Origin: Amia ocellicauda
Taxonomy: Eukaryota; Chordata; Actinopteri; Amiiformes; Amiidae
Assembly (NCBI RefSeq): GCF_036373705.1
Contig: NC_089867.1
Coordinates: 18,217,666 to 18,281,665 of the forward strand
Direction: 5' to 3'
DNA: 64,000 nt
A program made the position numbers and the translations under genes. Under the pieces are notes generated by a model. The model was given only the letters and a program-made list of their open reading frames with translations. It was not told the origin of the DNA and ran no database searches. This document shows, one piece after another, positions 1 through 35,271 of this stretch (positions within the stretch are counted from its first letter, which is position 1; every line of letters starts with the position of its first letter).

Positions 1-2159
1 AATACTGATTTATTGTTGCTCAGCCTTGAAGAAAGTGAAGAAAAGGGAGGAGGAGGACAGGACAGGACATTACACCTTTAATTATTTAAAATGTAAAAAT
101 GTCTTAATTGATTGGATCTTTCCTCTTTGTGAACTTACTTGATTAAACCACTTCAAAGATTCAGGCAGCCACAGACAAGTGCAGGGTTGTCTTCCAAGGT
201 TTCTTTAATGTTTTCCTCCATTTTTTCTTTTTTCCATCTTCGGTGCAGTGCTGCTGTTGACAATGAGATACAAAATGTATTCTTGTTTTGCTTTGTTTGT
301 GTTCTGGGGAGAATGAAAAAACGAACCAAAAATTACTAATGTAATACAATATGAGAGTCTAACAATATAAATCTACATCTTGCATAGAAAGGTAAAACCT
401 CCCCCCATTCCTCTCTGAACAGCATCATAAGTGGCACGGCTGACGGGCTAATATTTGTGCCAAATAAAATACACCAGTCAAGAGAGGTTAAGCAGAAGAT
501 GCAAATGTTGAAAGGGTGAGATGAAAAAGGGTCAAAATGAAAAACACAACTCCCACTGGCCTTGGTTTTATTTAAGTTTGTGAAGGTATGGGTTCCTTCT
601 TGTACCCAACTGCTCACCAAATTAGACTAACAGGATTGGAGGTGTATTTGGACTGAAATAGGCAAATTCAATTGTATCCCTTTCTTATCCAAGGGTTTTC
701 TTTCCATTCAACACATTATAAAGGCCTGAGTTCGTCACTGTTTTACTGCCAACAATAGCAGTGGAGGCTGGGGCAGATTAATTGGAAGAAGCCTACACAG
801 TGCATATAAATTAAGAAGAATAACAACCTCCTATATCTAAAAAGCTATCCTTGGTAAAACCTGGATTCAATCGGACTAAGATTGTATGGAGGTTCCAAAA
901 TAGAGGGGGCAAAAGGAAGATGATCACTTTCTACAATCCAGCCCTCAGTCACTTTCCTGAACCTGATTGGCCAAGAGTGGAATGATCTAAAGCCCAGACA
1001 GATTGGGGCACCACCCACAGAGGCTTGGAGACCTCTGCCCTGGAGGCTCAATAGAAAAGTGAGAATAGCTGTGGCCTGCTGTGTGTTTGGTGACAGCCCA
1101 GCCCTGAGACCAACTCCAGCTGCAGACCTGGCTATGGTGACATCACTTCCCAGCTTCTGCTCTGGCTCTTGGCTTACAAGTGCAAGAGATCAAACACAGT
1201 CCATCTTTGGTGTGTCTATGCAGCAATGCTTCTCTTCTGGGTTGCTGCCCAGTCATACAAAACCAAAAATCCCTTTGGCGAGGGAGGGTTTCTACCACCA
1301 TAAGTCACAAGGCCTCATAAACACGATAATTACTGATCACTTTAACTTATTACAAAAGACTCATGAAAGAATAATACAAATACATGCTCCCACTTGCCCA
1401 TCTAATTACTCAAAATTAAATATTTGAATTGAAGTCATTAATGAATTAATCGGATAAATGTCTTTGTTATTTTGTCATAATCTGTTAATGTCTCAAAGAT
1501 TGCCGTTGGATAAAGCTGGCAGAAGGGCTACGCCTAAGAAAGGCATTGTGGGTTTGCTGATGTCTCTCAGCAAGCTGAAGGATCATGAACAGAGATTCCT
1601 AGCAGGATAGGAAAATCAATATTGTTCTAACTTCTACCCTTGAGAAGAATTAGACACAGTTGTAAAAGACTTAAGATGACATAAGAACAAACACTGTAAC
1701 TTTAATGCATTTTCGAGTATTACTGTGTCGATGGGTTCTTCAGTGTCTGCAGAGAACCGTGGCGATTGCTGTGCATATTGTTTAGGTCAGATAAACATAT
1801 GGACACTTATACATATTCACCCTTCTTGTAAGATCAACTGACCAGATTTGTTGTGTCATATCCAGGGACATATCTGTAGGAGCCTGAGGGGGTGGGGTGG
1901 TGTGTACTGCTTTTCAAAAATTAAATGTTATGTAGAAACAGATGTCATGAACATATTTATATACATAGCTATAGCCAAAGTCATTACATCATATTTGTAA
2001 CATTCAATCCATAAACCCAGAATGATTACTTTCCAGTGCTAACCTTAAGGCTGAATGGCAAACTTGCATTAATTAGAGTATTATTCTTGCTGCACAAACT
2101 CACAAAAACATATGTGAAAATATCTGAAAATTGTGGTTAGTATATATGCAGCCTCAATT
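1..2159. other. Intergenic sequence, no gene seen
   Basis: AT-rich non-coding DNA. By human synteny it should lie between the 3' end of CTNNBIP1 and CLSTN1. The open frames here are short, overlap on both strands and have no recognisable domain or splice-site support. I see no RNA gene. Confidence 0.6.
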
Positions 2160-2700
2160 GGGATTCTATCTAATGCAGTTTGGGCACAGTTGTGAATGAT
2201 AAGAGTGGGAGATCTGCAGCCTGTCATCTCCTGCCAAGGCTGGCATGGTAGTTAGTATTGTGCACATTTTCGGCATAACCGGACATAGTTTGTTTGTATT
2301 ATCAGCAGAGAAAGCCACAGCCTGATTTTCCCAGCTAAACTTTTCTATAACATCAAGCATCTCTCCTGTGATTAGTTCAGCTGTTTTACTTTTAGTTCAA
2401 CAAAATCAAGTGCCTTTGTCTCCACGGATGTGTTTCCATTATATGCCTTGAAATAACAAATCAAGATAGGTAACAGTTTTACATGTGAATGATTTGAGGC
2501 ATCAACTGAAAGTGATACAAATTCAGCAATGCCCAGATCATGTTTTGGTTCATCGGTTGCCAAAGTGCAAATACATTTGTGATTGTAGAATCTTCGATTT
2601 AAACTCAAGGTGCAGTCCTTTGATCTTAAACTGTGCTTGTGACGAATAGTGTGATAAGCAAATAATCCCTCTTGCGTAGCCATCTTTACCAAGAAATGAA
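2160..2700 (-). pseudogene. Decayed hAT-like transposase fragment
   Basis: Reading on the minus strand from about 2692 downwards, conceptual translation gives pieces typical of a widespread family of hAT-like (RNase H fold) transposase proteins of fish. They appear in the expected order: an ATQEGLFAYHTIRHKHS-like segment, then FVSLSVDASNHSHVKLLPIL, then a piece ending SADNTN, and finally, in another frame near 2163-2195, IIHNCAQTALD. The frame changes between these pieces and stops separate them, so the copy is dead. The N-terminal part and the dimerisation tail are not recognisable. Minus-strand open frames up to 3075 may be more of the same element but show no motif I can name. Family assignment is from memory of the motif series. 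Confidence 0.6.
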
Positions 2701-3079
2701 TTTACAGAATTTAAGGGTGGATTTGTGCACTTGTACCTTGTTAGTTTATTGATCCCCTGCCTCCCCTGTGAATATGGAAGATTGTACATAATAGAGATGT
2801 GAGTTTTGCAGTTGATCAGAAGAAATAATATTTTTTGCAGTTGGTCTTTGAATTAACAATTCTTGGACAGTGCCATCTGCATTCCTCATTGAGTCCACAT
2901 GCACATTCAAACAGACCTTAGCATGTGCCAGCTTTGTTGTAGCCATAGTTACAGCAATATATATAGAGAGATAGACCGGGTATAATTGAGAAAGGTAATT
3001 ATATACAGTATTTATGCCACATTCATTACTATGACAATATTGCCACATTTTTAATCCACTGTTTGACAAAGCCAACCAG

Positions 3080-6000
3080 AGACATTTCTGAGGACAGGTT
3101 ATTGCCAGGGACAGAGTACCTAAACTGGGGACTGTCCCTGGAAATCTGGTCAGCCTATAGTAAGATATTCAATAACAGAGTGATCTAATTCTGCCTGTGG
3201 ATGTATCCCAGTAACCCAAGCTTAAAACCACCCCTATCCACACATCTCACCCTGCCAAAACTGACACTGTGCAGCAGATAAGAAATCCACCCTCGATATG
3301 AATTCTATAGACTGCTGCTCTACCCCACCGTGTTCACCTGCAGTGGCAGAGGGAGCCGGTATATTTCTAACAAAGGCAAATACGGCACCAAGAAACACGG
3401 GCAGCTACAGAACACAGCCCTCTCTCAAAAACACATGGAATATTAGTATTCTGTGATTTAAAACAAAAACAACTAACTATTAATTATGCATTAAGCTGCA
3501 TGATACCATTTGGAGTTGTAGGCTTCTTGATGTTCTATTTGGAGTATAATTGCTTGCTGCACCATTTGAAAAACAACAGGTGAGGCAATGAGTAAGAAGA
3601 AGTAAACGGAATGGTAATGATACTGCAAATGGCAATACAGGATTGATCCATTTAAAAAAAAAAAACGACAATTCCACAAGTGGGCAGAGATGATGGTCAG
3701 AAAGTGACAGTAAAGTGTGTTCAGTGGCTACTTCCCAGGATCTACATTCCCCTTCTCTCCGAGTATAGAAAGAGAAACCAGACAAGTTACAACATTGGCA
3801 ATACTCTAATTTTTAATGCCTTGTAACTTATTTGACAGGTTCTTTTTTTGAATCCCAATTTGTTTTGGACAAAAGGCAAAATAACAATTATGAAATTCAG
3901 AGCCTGTTGCCTTATCACACGTGCCTTTACTGTTTTGACAACACGTTCGTCTTCTGAATCAAAAGCGCAAGAAGATGTAATCTTGTTAATTAGTATTGGG
4001 TTTTAAATTGAGAAATACAGACAGACCGATACAACAATAAAATAAGAATTATTATTATAAAGGATTAGCTTTTCTTCATGCCTCAGTGTGTGCAATGCCT
4101 GAACTATTACAAATTCATGTTTAATGCTTAACAAAGATGCTATTTAATATTTTTAAAACTACAACATCCACTGTTATCTAATGGCAGGTGAGAGTTAACA
4201 TTAGGCACTGAAACAGCTGAATATGGAGGGGCTAAATGCAGTGTTAATGCTTGTTTTAAATCAGGGAATCCATAAAGAGTTTATTTGTATTATGCAGAGT
4301 AATTACACACCAAGAGGGCTGCTAACTTGCCACGCTGTGCTTACAGATTTATGTATGTTCTCTAAAGCTTGGCTGACTCTACTCTACTCTACTACTCTAC
4401 TGACTCTACTACACACCACCCCCTCTCTCCCTGCAGTAATGTCACATTGTGCATCACACAATCACGAAGTTGTGGATCGGTACGTGGATGGATAAACAAG
4501 GTCAATAGCAAGAAGAATGACTGTAGAACAATAAACTGAGAGTACCAACTATTTTTCAATTCTTTGTCAAGAAAAGATATTGCCATTGATCGATTCTAAA
4601 CTGTAGCATTTAGTGCTCTTCTGATTGGACAAAAAACATAGCTGTGTACCTGGGCCCTCACAAAGAAATTGCAAAGAAAAAATGAATTCATGGCAAGGAA
4701 GGGTGAGGAAGCCTAAAAGCACAGGGAGGAGGGAAGTGAATTATTCGATCTTATCATCCGTGCCTTTCAGCTCTAGGCCGGCACTTTTTCTTTTGTGGCG
4801 GCTTCAGATACTTTTCTCCCAGGTGATATTGGAATTTGATTGCATTCTATAAAAGCCATCCTGCAGAGTATGGATTAGCACTGTGTCCTCCACAATACTG
4901 AGCTGTATTGATCACACAAGGCTGGAAGAAGTTAAACCCTTTCTTGCTTTTTTTATTACTTCAAAATTAAACAAGCATCCACTAGGCTCAAATCTTTTAA
5001 AGCCGAACGACCACTTTTCCCAAGGTAAGCTGCATTCTTCTCACATCCCAAAGACAGGCTGCTAAGTGTGATTGACTCTTCATTGTCCTGTAGTTGTGTG
5101 GCATGAACACAGGCATGACAGAGTACAATTACAGGACCAGTTCTGGAAACCCCAGCTGTACTGTACACTTGTCCTAATGTTATAGTACTCCTCTGTCAGA
5201 AACAAGTGTGCTGTAAGTGCCTCACTAGTAAAATGTGCCCATTGCATTTCCACTTACTGGCAATCCAGATGCAATATTTATTCTATACTTGACTCACCTG
5301 TGTTATGGGCTCAGCTTTAATGAGCTGATGTTGCACATTAAGGATGCAATCAGTGTTATTTATGCATCTTAACCAACAGAACACTTTGCATCATAACTAG
5401 CCAATTAAAAAGTGAGCGTCTTCTTGATTCTGCTTGGCAGGCCCTTGTGAGGTGAACTCAGCATGGTTTGGCATCCTTCCCAGACTGCTTTTCCATTGCT
5501 GCAGTTCCTAATATTTTTTTTCCCTTTTCTGCTTCTCCCAATTAGCTTTGTAAACAGGTACTAGACTTCTTATGTACACTTAGAATCTCTGCCATTACAC
5601 ATATCTAATGTGCCTCCAGCTCGTGTGAATGATCAATGGATTGCCTTCTGTTTGTCACAGTCAACAAAATATTGTTAAAGCATGGGTAAAATATGGTTAA
5701 TTTATGGTAACGTACAATGTACCATGGTAAAAACTTGGTACAATATGATAACGTGTAGTTACATGCATTACAAAAACAGCAATCATTGTGTTAACTCATT
5801 ACAATATAAAATGCAAGCAAAAATTGTGCCATATTTAAAAATAAAGGTGACAGAATATAGTGTGCCTTCCCTTTAATGAAACTGGGACCTACGTCATACA
5901 TTGCTCCTTGCGATATTGGTTAATCTAATATTTCAGATCACCTAATCCTACAGGACAACAGTGCTCTGAAATATGTTTGAGTGTGCTGACGCACTCAGAG

Positions 6001-8828
6001 AAGCAGCATTTCCAAAGGCAGTTTGTGTTTCTCTCTCATCTCTAAGGAAGATAGAACCACATAGATCCTTGAGGCAATGAATTAATAACATAGATTATAT
6101 TGCTCACATTATTACATACCGGTTATGAACACCCAAAATTAAAACTACCAGAAATATGCAATTAACATCAGAATTAACCATAATAATAATAATAATAATA
6201 TAATAATAATAATAATAATGATGATGTACCTAAAGCCAATTAGAGCAGACACTAAAGATAGCAATGGCACAAATACAGGCGCTGGATTGACAGCCCTGAG
6301 GAGAGTCAGTCACTTGTGATTTATACAGTAGTTTTTGTGAGAATTGAACTGGGAGTCAAGTTAATAAAAGCTCCTACTGAACACATTCACAGAAGAATGA
6401 GAAGGAGGAGGAGGAAAAGGAGATAAAACATTTCCAGATTCTTGTAAAAAAATAATAATGGAAAATTAAATAATGAGCAAATCATTCAGAATCTGATACA
6501 CTTAGCTTAGTGCCTAGCACTTAAGTCCCCCAGGGAAGAAAGTGTCATGAAATGAAAATACACAAAGAAAAATTGATACGTGGTTAAACACGCCAGATTT
6601 CTGCATTTCTGGATCTGAATACATTCCGAAAGGGGGGAGCCATCAAAGTCGACTGCTTTGGACAGCTCTGGGACTTCACTTTACCGCTAGAAACATTAAA
6701 GGATGACAGTACAGGACTGATAATAGAGCTACAGATAAGTCTTTATTTCCAAACTGTTGCTCTCGCACTTCATACTGATGGAAGTTCTAACACCCAAGAT
6801 GCAACACTTTCCAGCTCACCCAACAAGACAGGCCTGAAATTCACGGGCAAAGCAAATAATAATTAGGCTAGTGCAGAAGCAAGCAAGATGTTTCAGTGAT
6901 CTGTCATCCATTCTTTTAATTGGCTTATGATTTCCAAAATATCAGAATATTAATACATTTTCATCAAACACGAAAGGGGAAAAAAATGCAACACAAAATA
7001 AAAATGAACACACATATTATTCATGTTGAAGAAGAGAAAAAGCTGTGAATTCCAGAGACAATTGACACAAAACGGTTGTAGGATTCTTTGAAGAGCCAAG
7101 TAAGCCAGGGTGATGATACATTCACACATTTATATATTTGACTACTAATTCAAGGTGCAAGGTTTCTTAAGGTTGGATTTGAATTTCATGTATTCTTCAT
7201 ATTGACAAGGTCCAAAAGAAAGTTTTAATGGAGATGCAGTGATTGAACAGGGACCTTATTAACCCAATATATTTGCATAATCACATTTGTCAAAAGCAAA
7301 ATCACACAGAAAATTTGAGTAAGTGTAAGGGGGACAGTGGTTCATGTTCCTGTGACAAAACTAAGGTTTACACAGCATTATTCTATTCTAGGGGCCTGCG
7401 CAAGGATAAATCCATAATAATCAACAAACAATTAAATATAAATGCACAGCTGCATTTAGGGAAATGTAACTGGCAACAGGAGGAGCCTCTATTTGCAGAA
7501 GCCTCTGAGGTATTCTACTGTGAGGAGAGACAGAGGATGGGGGGGAAGCAACTGAAGTTCGCCTTGGAGATGCTGACATGGATTTCATACATTACATGCA
7601 AGAAAAGGAAATGAAGGTTCTTCGATATTGCGCAAATACGAGCTATACATCCAAAAGGTTAATAAATATCCTCACACTTATTACATTTAGCCAGAACACT
7701 TCCATTTGCATTTACTTTCCATTCAGCTTTTTCAGATCTCTCTTGTAGCCTTCCTATTGCATGACCTCGTTAAAGGGTCTAGTCAAGTCAACAGCTCTCA
7801 CACAACCCCCCCCCCCCGTCAGCCTCTTAGCACATTCTGATCAAGTTTGTCTCTTGTACTGCAGGAACAAAACCTAATCTTCCCAGAGTGACTCACCATG
7901 ATTTAGAAGATAACACATGAAAAAAAAAAAAATTTGACGTAAGCCATGCTTGTGGTTTATCGTTTTTGAAGCTGTTCTGTTCTTATTCAGAGTTATTGTT
8001 CACATCTCCTACAGTTTACCTGCTACAGTGAATCTTCTAAGCACATCTGGGTCCAAACATTAATTTATTAGGCAATTTCATAGGTCCCCTTTGTAGCCTC
8101 AAAGGAGATGCATTTGGCAAAGATTTGGATATGGGAAGATTTCAAGAACTCTGAGAATATCAAAAGGAAGCAATTTATATTCAGGACAATTTATTTATAT
8201 GTAAAGTGTAATGTTTTACAAGCAAACTAACTTCATCACCCCGATCACTACCTCTAAGTTTTAAACTTCCCAGCACTGACATCCAACAGTTAAACTTAAT
8301 TGGATTTTGCAAGGTGTTTCTGAGTGACAACACAAAGTGTGACAGCACAAGGACAATAATACACACCTCAGGAAATCAATGCTTACAAACATTTTCTTCT
8401 TTTTTTTATTGTTGTTGTTATAATAATTATGAGGAATACAGTATTTCTTAAAAAAGAAACAAAAAAAAAACAACAACAAATAATCCTGTCTAAACATTTT
8501 TTTTGTTTGTAAATTAATAAAACTGTCATGCATGGTTGTCTTTTTCCTTTTAATGTCAATGATGAAATCATTGTGCTCGTGTGATTGATTGTTTTTATTT
8601 TTACCTCTTACAGTCTCCGGTTGGTTTGATTAAGTGAAGACTGAAACAGCATTTGTGCCAGGAACGCATTTCCACAAAAGAACGGACAGAGAATTTGCAG
8701 TTGTGTCAGTACTCACAGGTTTCACACACAGTATACAGGGTGAAAATATAAAACAGGACACATCATTTATGCAAAGTAATCACAATAAAATATTAATTTC
8801 GTTATTTGTCTGGTAAGGGCCAGGGTCA
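3080..8828. other. Intergenic sequence with simple repeats
   Basis: No gene is supported. The stretch includes a CTACT-rich low-complexity run near 4380-4420, an imperfect (TAA)n/(AAT)n microsatellite at about 6180-6220, a C tract near 7807 and A/T runs. Open frames are short and unsupported. Confidence 0.6.
6180..6220. repeat. TAA trinucleotide microsatellite
   Basis: About 13 near-perfect ATA/TAA units with one missing base in the middle. Confidence 0.9.
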
Positions 8829-8833
8829 GATAT

Positions 8834-8992
8834 AGTTCTGGAGGATCGCCATCCTGCAGGGTATGGAAGTCTCTTTACACACCCCACCTGTTCAAAACCT
8901 AGAACAAGGCCTATGGTTCAAGGGACCAAATAATTGCTAATTGAGCATTAAGGTAGAACAAAATTCAGATGACACTGCGGTCCTCCAGAACT
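8834..8992. repeat. Fold-back repeat, about 160 bp
   Basis: The left arm AGTTCTGGAGGATCGC (8834-8849) and right arm GCGGTCCTCCAGAACT (8977-8992) are reverse complements over 16 bases with one mismatch, and enclose about 127 bp. The 'tctggaggaccgcagtgt' style edge resembles a dispersed repeat common in fish genomes, but I cannot name the family. It lies downstream of the first likely CTNNBIP1 poly(A) signal, near a second one (about 9003). Confidence 0.55.
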
Positions 8993-9639
8993 AAGTTTTC
9001 GCCACCAGTTTATTATAGGGCTGATTGTGACAGTGTCTTTTTCGTTTAGGAAAATGCATAGAAGCATAAATCAAAACAGACTAGGACAATTACCATAATA
9101 ATAATAATTTAAAAAGTTACAGTAAACATCTGAGGAAATGGCACCATATTATTATTATTACCTTTGTTCTTGTTGACCAAATAAAATATCCACATACATA
9201 ACACTTCTACTCCCCCCCACCCCATGTGCCTGAAACATCTTTTTTGCATTCCATTCCACATAAATTTCCAAAGAATAAATCCACGAACAGCAGTCTTCCC
9301 AGACCATTGAAATGCACAGACAAGAATGACCCAGACAATACTCTTAAGACCGAGAATGGCTAGCGCGCACTGTAAAAATTAAACATGCTCACTCGCATGC
9401 TCCAATTCAACAAAAGAAGGTTTTGAAAGCAAGACAAGACCAAGAAAACACAAAACAGAACACACACATTTAACACAAAGTATTAGTGTGGGAGCATCAC
9501 AAAAAGGCGTTTATATAAAGCGTACATATCCAAACAAAATATTAAAAACATACAGAATTCCAGTTAAATCAGCAAACACATACACACATTAGATTTAAGG
9601 AACCTTAATTATTTTGAAGGCTATTAAAAAAAGTGATGA

Positions 9640-11228
9640 ATTATCATGATTTTATTGCCAGTGAAGGTGGCACTGTTACTTGCAGTGTAGTTTGTAGTTT
9701 TAAAAGATTAATGAAATACCTGAGAGACAATCCCTCAGCTTTTTCTGTAGTTTGGGCTTACAGGGAGTTCCAGAAGTGTAGTGTATGAATTGGAAAGGTT
9801 TCTTAACTGTTCTAGTTTTAGGCATGTAAAATATATATGTCCCACTTACCTCCTATTATGTTTTTGCATATCTTTAATTTGTTTTTCATACCCCACTCAT
9901 CCACACTACTCCAATCCAGATCATTTGCATCTTGGAGGATATTTCAATCAAATATGGGTACATTTTTCCCCCCTAAAAACTTCCAGATACAAAGATCTGT
10001 TTTCCATCCAATTTCCCCACCTCTGCTCTTTGTTACTTGGGCTTCATTTACCTCAAAGTAAGACACAATAATCAAAAATTATCATTAAAAAAACAATAAA
10101 TAAATCAGGCCCCTTATGTGATCCTCGGATACAAAGTTTTTTCTACAATCATTAAGAAACAAAAACAAAAAAATTACAGATGGCACATAGCAGTTCATTA
10201 ATTCTCCGTCTTGGCTTTCATTTAGTCTTTTCTGTACAATAAAAAGATTTCATCATTTTACAAATACATAGTGACCTTGTATTAGACCTAAAAATGTGAC
10301 ATCAACCAGTTGTAAACTCAGCTGTGCGTTTGCATGTGTGTGTTTCTGGATATGTATATGTGCATGCCGGTTAAACACGCTCCCTCCTCCCCACACTGGA
10401 TCGATAGATACTCTGCTGTCCTGCCCCGCTATCCTCTCAGGCTCCTGTAGGTCAGGATAATTGACTGATGGTTTTTTTCCATCCAACCTCTTTTTCCAAT
10501 ATTTTTATCTTGAAAGCAGAGTACATTGCACAGCAGCTTAAATAAAAGGATTCCTGTCGCTAAAATACACAACACAATGGGTGTATATACAATGTCCATG
10601 TCCAGCCAAATAGCATAAAAAATAAAAGGCAATGGGCTGTTGAATAATAACATACAAAAAGAAAATCACATTTCACAGACAAACTGTAACCATCTCCTCT
10701 AAACAACATTTCTGTCGCTTCCCCGCTCCCACCTCCCTGTTAATCATGAAAAACAAGAATTTGCCAACAAAGTTTCACTTTCAGAGTTCCGTGCATCCCT
10801 CCCTCCCTCCTTCCTTGCTTGCTTGCTTGCTTGCTTTCTTCCTCCCTGCCTACCTGACGTCCTACTGGTCAATAGTCATAAAGACACTGTGCAAGAGTTC
10901 TGTTCATTTTATCACCAAAAGACAACAAAACAAGCAAAACACAAACAAAACAAAACCCACCGGGGAGAGGGGATTGGAATCAGAACCAGAAAGGAGACGC
11001 ACCAAATTCTTTTTTTCCTTCTTTTCAGTTCTTCTCTTCTAGTTCTGTCCCAACAGAAAGCCCCAGGTCCTGAATACTATGTTGGCGGTCATGTGAAAGG
11101 AGGAGGAGAGAGGAGGAAGGCAGGGAGTTGGGTAGCACCCAGGACCCCTCTGCCCCAGGCTGCCACCCCTCTCAGCAGTAGTTGTAGTGTTGTCATCGTC
11201 GCCGTTGTCATGGTTTCGTCTTGGGAGG
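9640..11228 (-). other. CTNNBIP1: Probable CTNNBIP1 3' untranslated region
   Basis: The sequence after the CTNNBIP1 stop codon has no splice signals that I could place. The first canonical AATAAA on the minus strand is near 9650, giving a 3' UTR of about 1.6 kb; another lies near 9003. A long UTR fits this gene, whose mammalian mRNA is mostly 3' UTR. The end point is inferred from the poly(A) signal only. Confidence 0.4.
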
Positions 11229-33291
<22,063 letters not shown>

Positions 33292-34011
33292 CCCCCCAGC
33301 TCCTGTGGCCCTGAACAAGGAAATAAACACCTACATTAACACATGATTGAATGAATGAATGAATGAATGAATGAGTGAATAACCAGACCTCCATTGAACT
33401 TTTAAACAAATCAAACGCACAAAAAAACAAAGGGAAAACTTGTGTGTGGAATTACAGCCTTTTGATCTGCCTCTCAGATCCCAGACTGGACCCCTATTAT
33501 AGCACCTGGTTTGCTCAATGTGGAATTATTTTTATTTTAAGAACCGATGCTTTGGATGTACATAAATGACCCAGCTGAAAAGCATGGAGACCAGCCACCC
33601 CTACCCCCTAGGACAGAGCACAATGGCACAGGTTCCTCTTGTACAAAGACAATGTTGAAAATACATGAAACCACAAACAATGTGAAAGACTTTTCAACAT
33701 AGCATGTCGATTATATCTCGCTGTGATATGAGCCCTTGACAGATCTGCAAACAAAAATCAATGGACCTGAAATACATTAGACCCCACCAAAACAGCTCAG
33801 CTTACACTTGCTTTAAATTAATTTAGTCGAAAGAGCATTAATGGATCCAGTAACATGGCGGTGGCTCCGGCTGTTCCCAGTATATCAGCAGCACTGTGGC
33901 GCGCATCTGCACAGGGAGGCAGTGTGCGGCTGCGGTTTCTTTCCTGAGTGCAAGGGTTGGTTGGTTTCTGAGCTTTCATTCAAAAGGAGAATTGGGTATA
34001 CAGTTAGGAGT

Positions 34012-34147
<136 letters not shown>

Positions 34148-34669
34148 TATCCTGCAGGGCTACATCCTGCTCTCTGGAGGGGGAGAGGGAGATTGTGATC
34201 CTGTCTTTAGGGGGCAGGAGTGCCAGTGCTGACTTTTGATTTCAAATTCGCATTTTAATTTCACCCATACATTATTGAAGCCTTTCTTTTTTTCCCAGCA
34301 AGAATTACAGAGACTTCAATAAAAAGACAGACAGAGGGATACAGACAAAGATGCATAGGTAAAGACAGACAGACAGATCAATAGATACAGAGACAACATT
34401 ATGGCAGTGGAAGCAATCGATACCTGGCTATTCCATGATGCATGTCAGAAGACACCTTGGCCTCCTCAGGCTAAACACCACAGTGCTGCCTCAGCTGCTT
34501 TCCCATCATACGGGCCAGACTACACAGTCCGAATCCACACATTTTATTTATTTATCATGAGGTACGGAAAGCATTAGGTCAATCATTAATTTTGGTCTTT
34601 AACCGCACTTAATTGCCAAGCATAATACAGGTGCCAGTTACAATTAGCGCAGGAAGAAAGATTTGTAAA

Positions 34670-35271
34670 CCTGCATGAAGGGCAGCGGTGACAGGCTGGG
34701 TAATTCAGGGAGCAACTCAGGCATCTGTCCTGCTGTCAGGGGGCAGCAATTTTGCAGTGCCAGGATGAGGTACTCACCCAATTCTGGAATACTGGGTATC
34801 AAGAAAGATATCGCTGCTCTAGAAGCAGTTCAGAGGAGAGCAAGCAGACTTATTCCAGGTCTGAAGGGAATGTCCTACTGAGAGACTGAGGAACTGAACC
34901 TTTTCACCCTGGAACAGAGGAGACTACGTGGGGACTTGATTCAAGTCTTCAAAATCATGAAAGGCATCAACCACATCAAACCAGAGAAGCTTTTCCAGAT
35001 CAGCAGGGACTCACGCACCCGGGGACACAAATGGAAATTGGGCTTCAAGGCATTCAAGACAGAAAACAAGAGACACTTCTTCACACAGTGAGTCGTCACA
35101 ATCAGGAACAAACTCCCCAGCGATGTGACTGAAGCTGAAAATTTAGGAACATTTAAAAAAATAGACTAGATAGGATCCCTGGATCACTTAGTTATTAATG
35201 GACACCAAACGAGCATGATGGGTCAAATGGCCTCCTCTCATTTGTAAACTTTCTTATGTTCTTATGTTTCA
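34670..35271 (+). mobile_element. CR1-like LINE 3' fragment
   Basis: Conceptual translation gives the C-terminal end of a CR1-type reverse transcriptase ORF: LEAVQRRASRLIPGLKGMSY, then LEQRRLRGDLIQVFKIMKGI, RDSRTRGHKWKL, NKRHFFTQ and NKLPSDVTEAENLGTFKKID. In-frame stops break it. The 3' end reads 'gatgggtcaaatggcctcc...' and finishes in the short tandem TTCTTATG TTCTTATG, the octamer-type tail of CR1 LINEs. It is truncated at the 5' end, as usual, and inactive. Confidence 0.85.

Noticed and set aside
4850..4880. Short match GCCATCCTGCAG-GTATGGA shared with 8848-8868
   Set aside because: About 20 nt with one mismatch; too short to define a repeat without a genome search.
7243..7614. 123-aa open frame on the plus strand
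   Set aside because: No recognisable motif and no splice or promoter support; AT-rich intergenic context.
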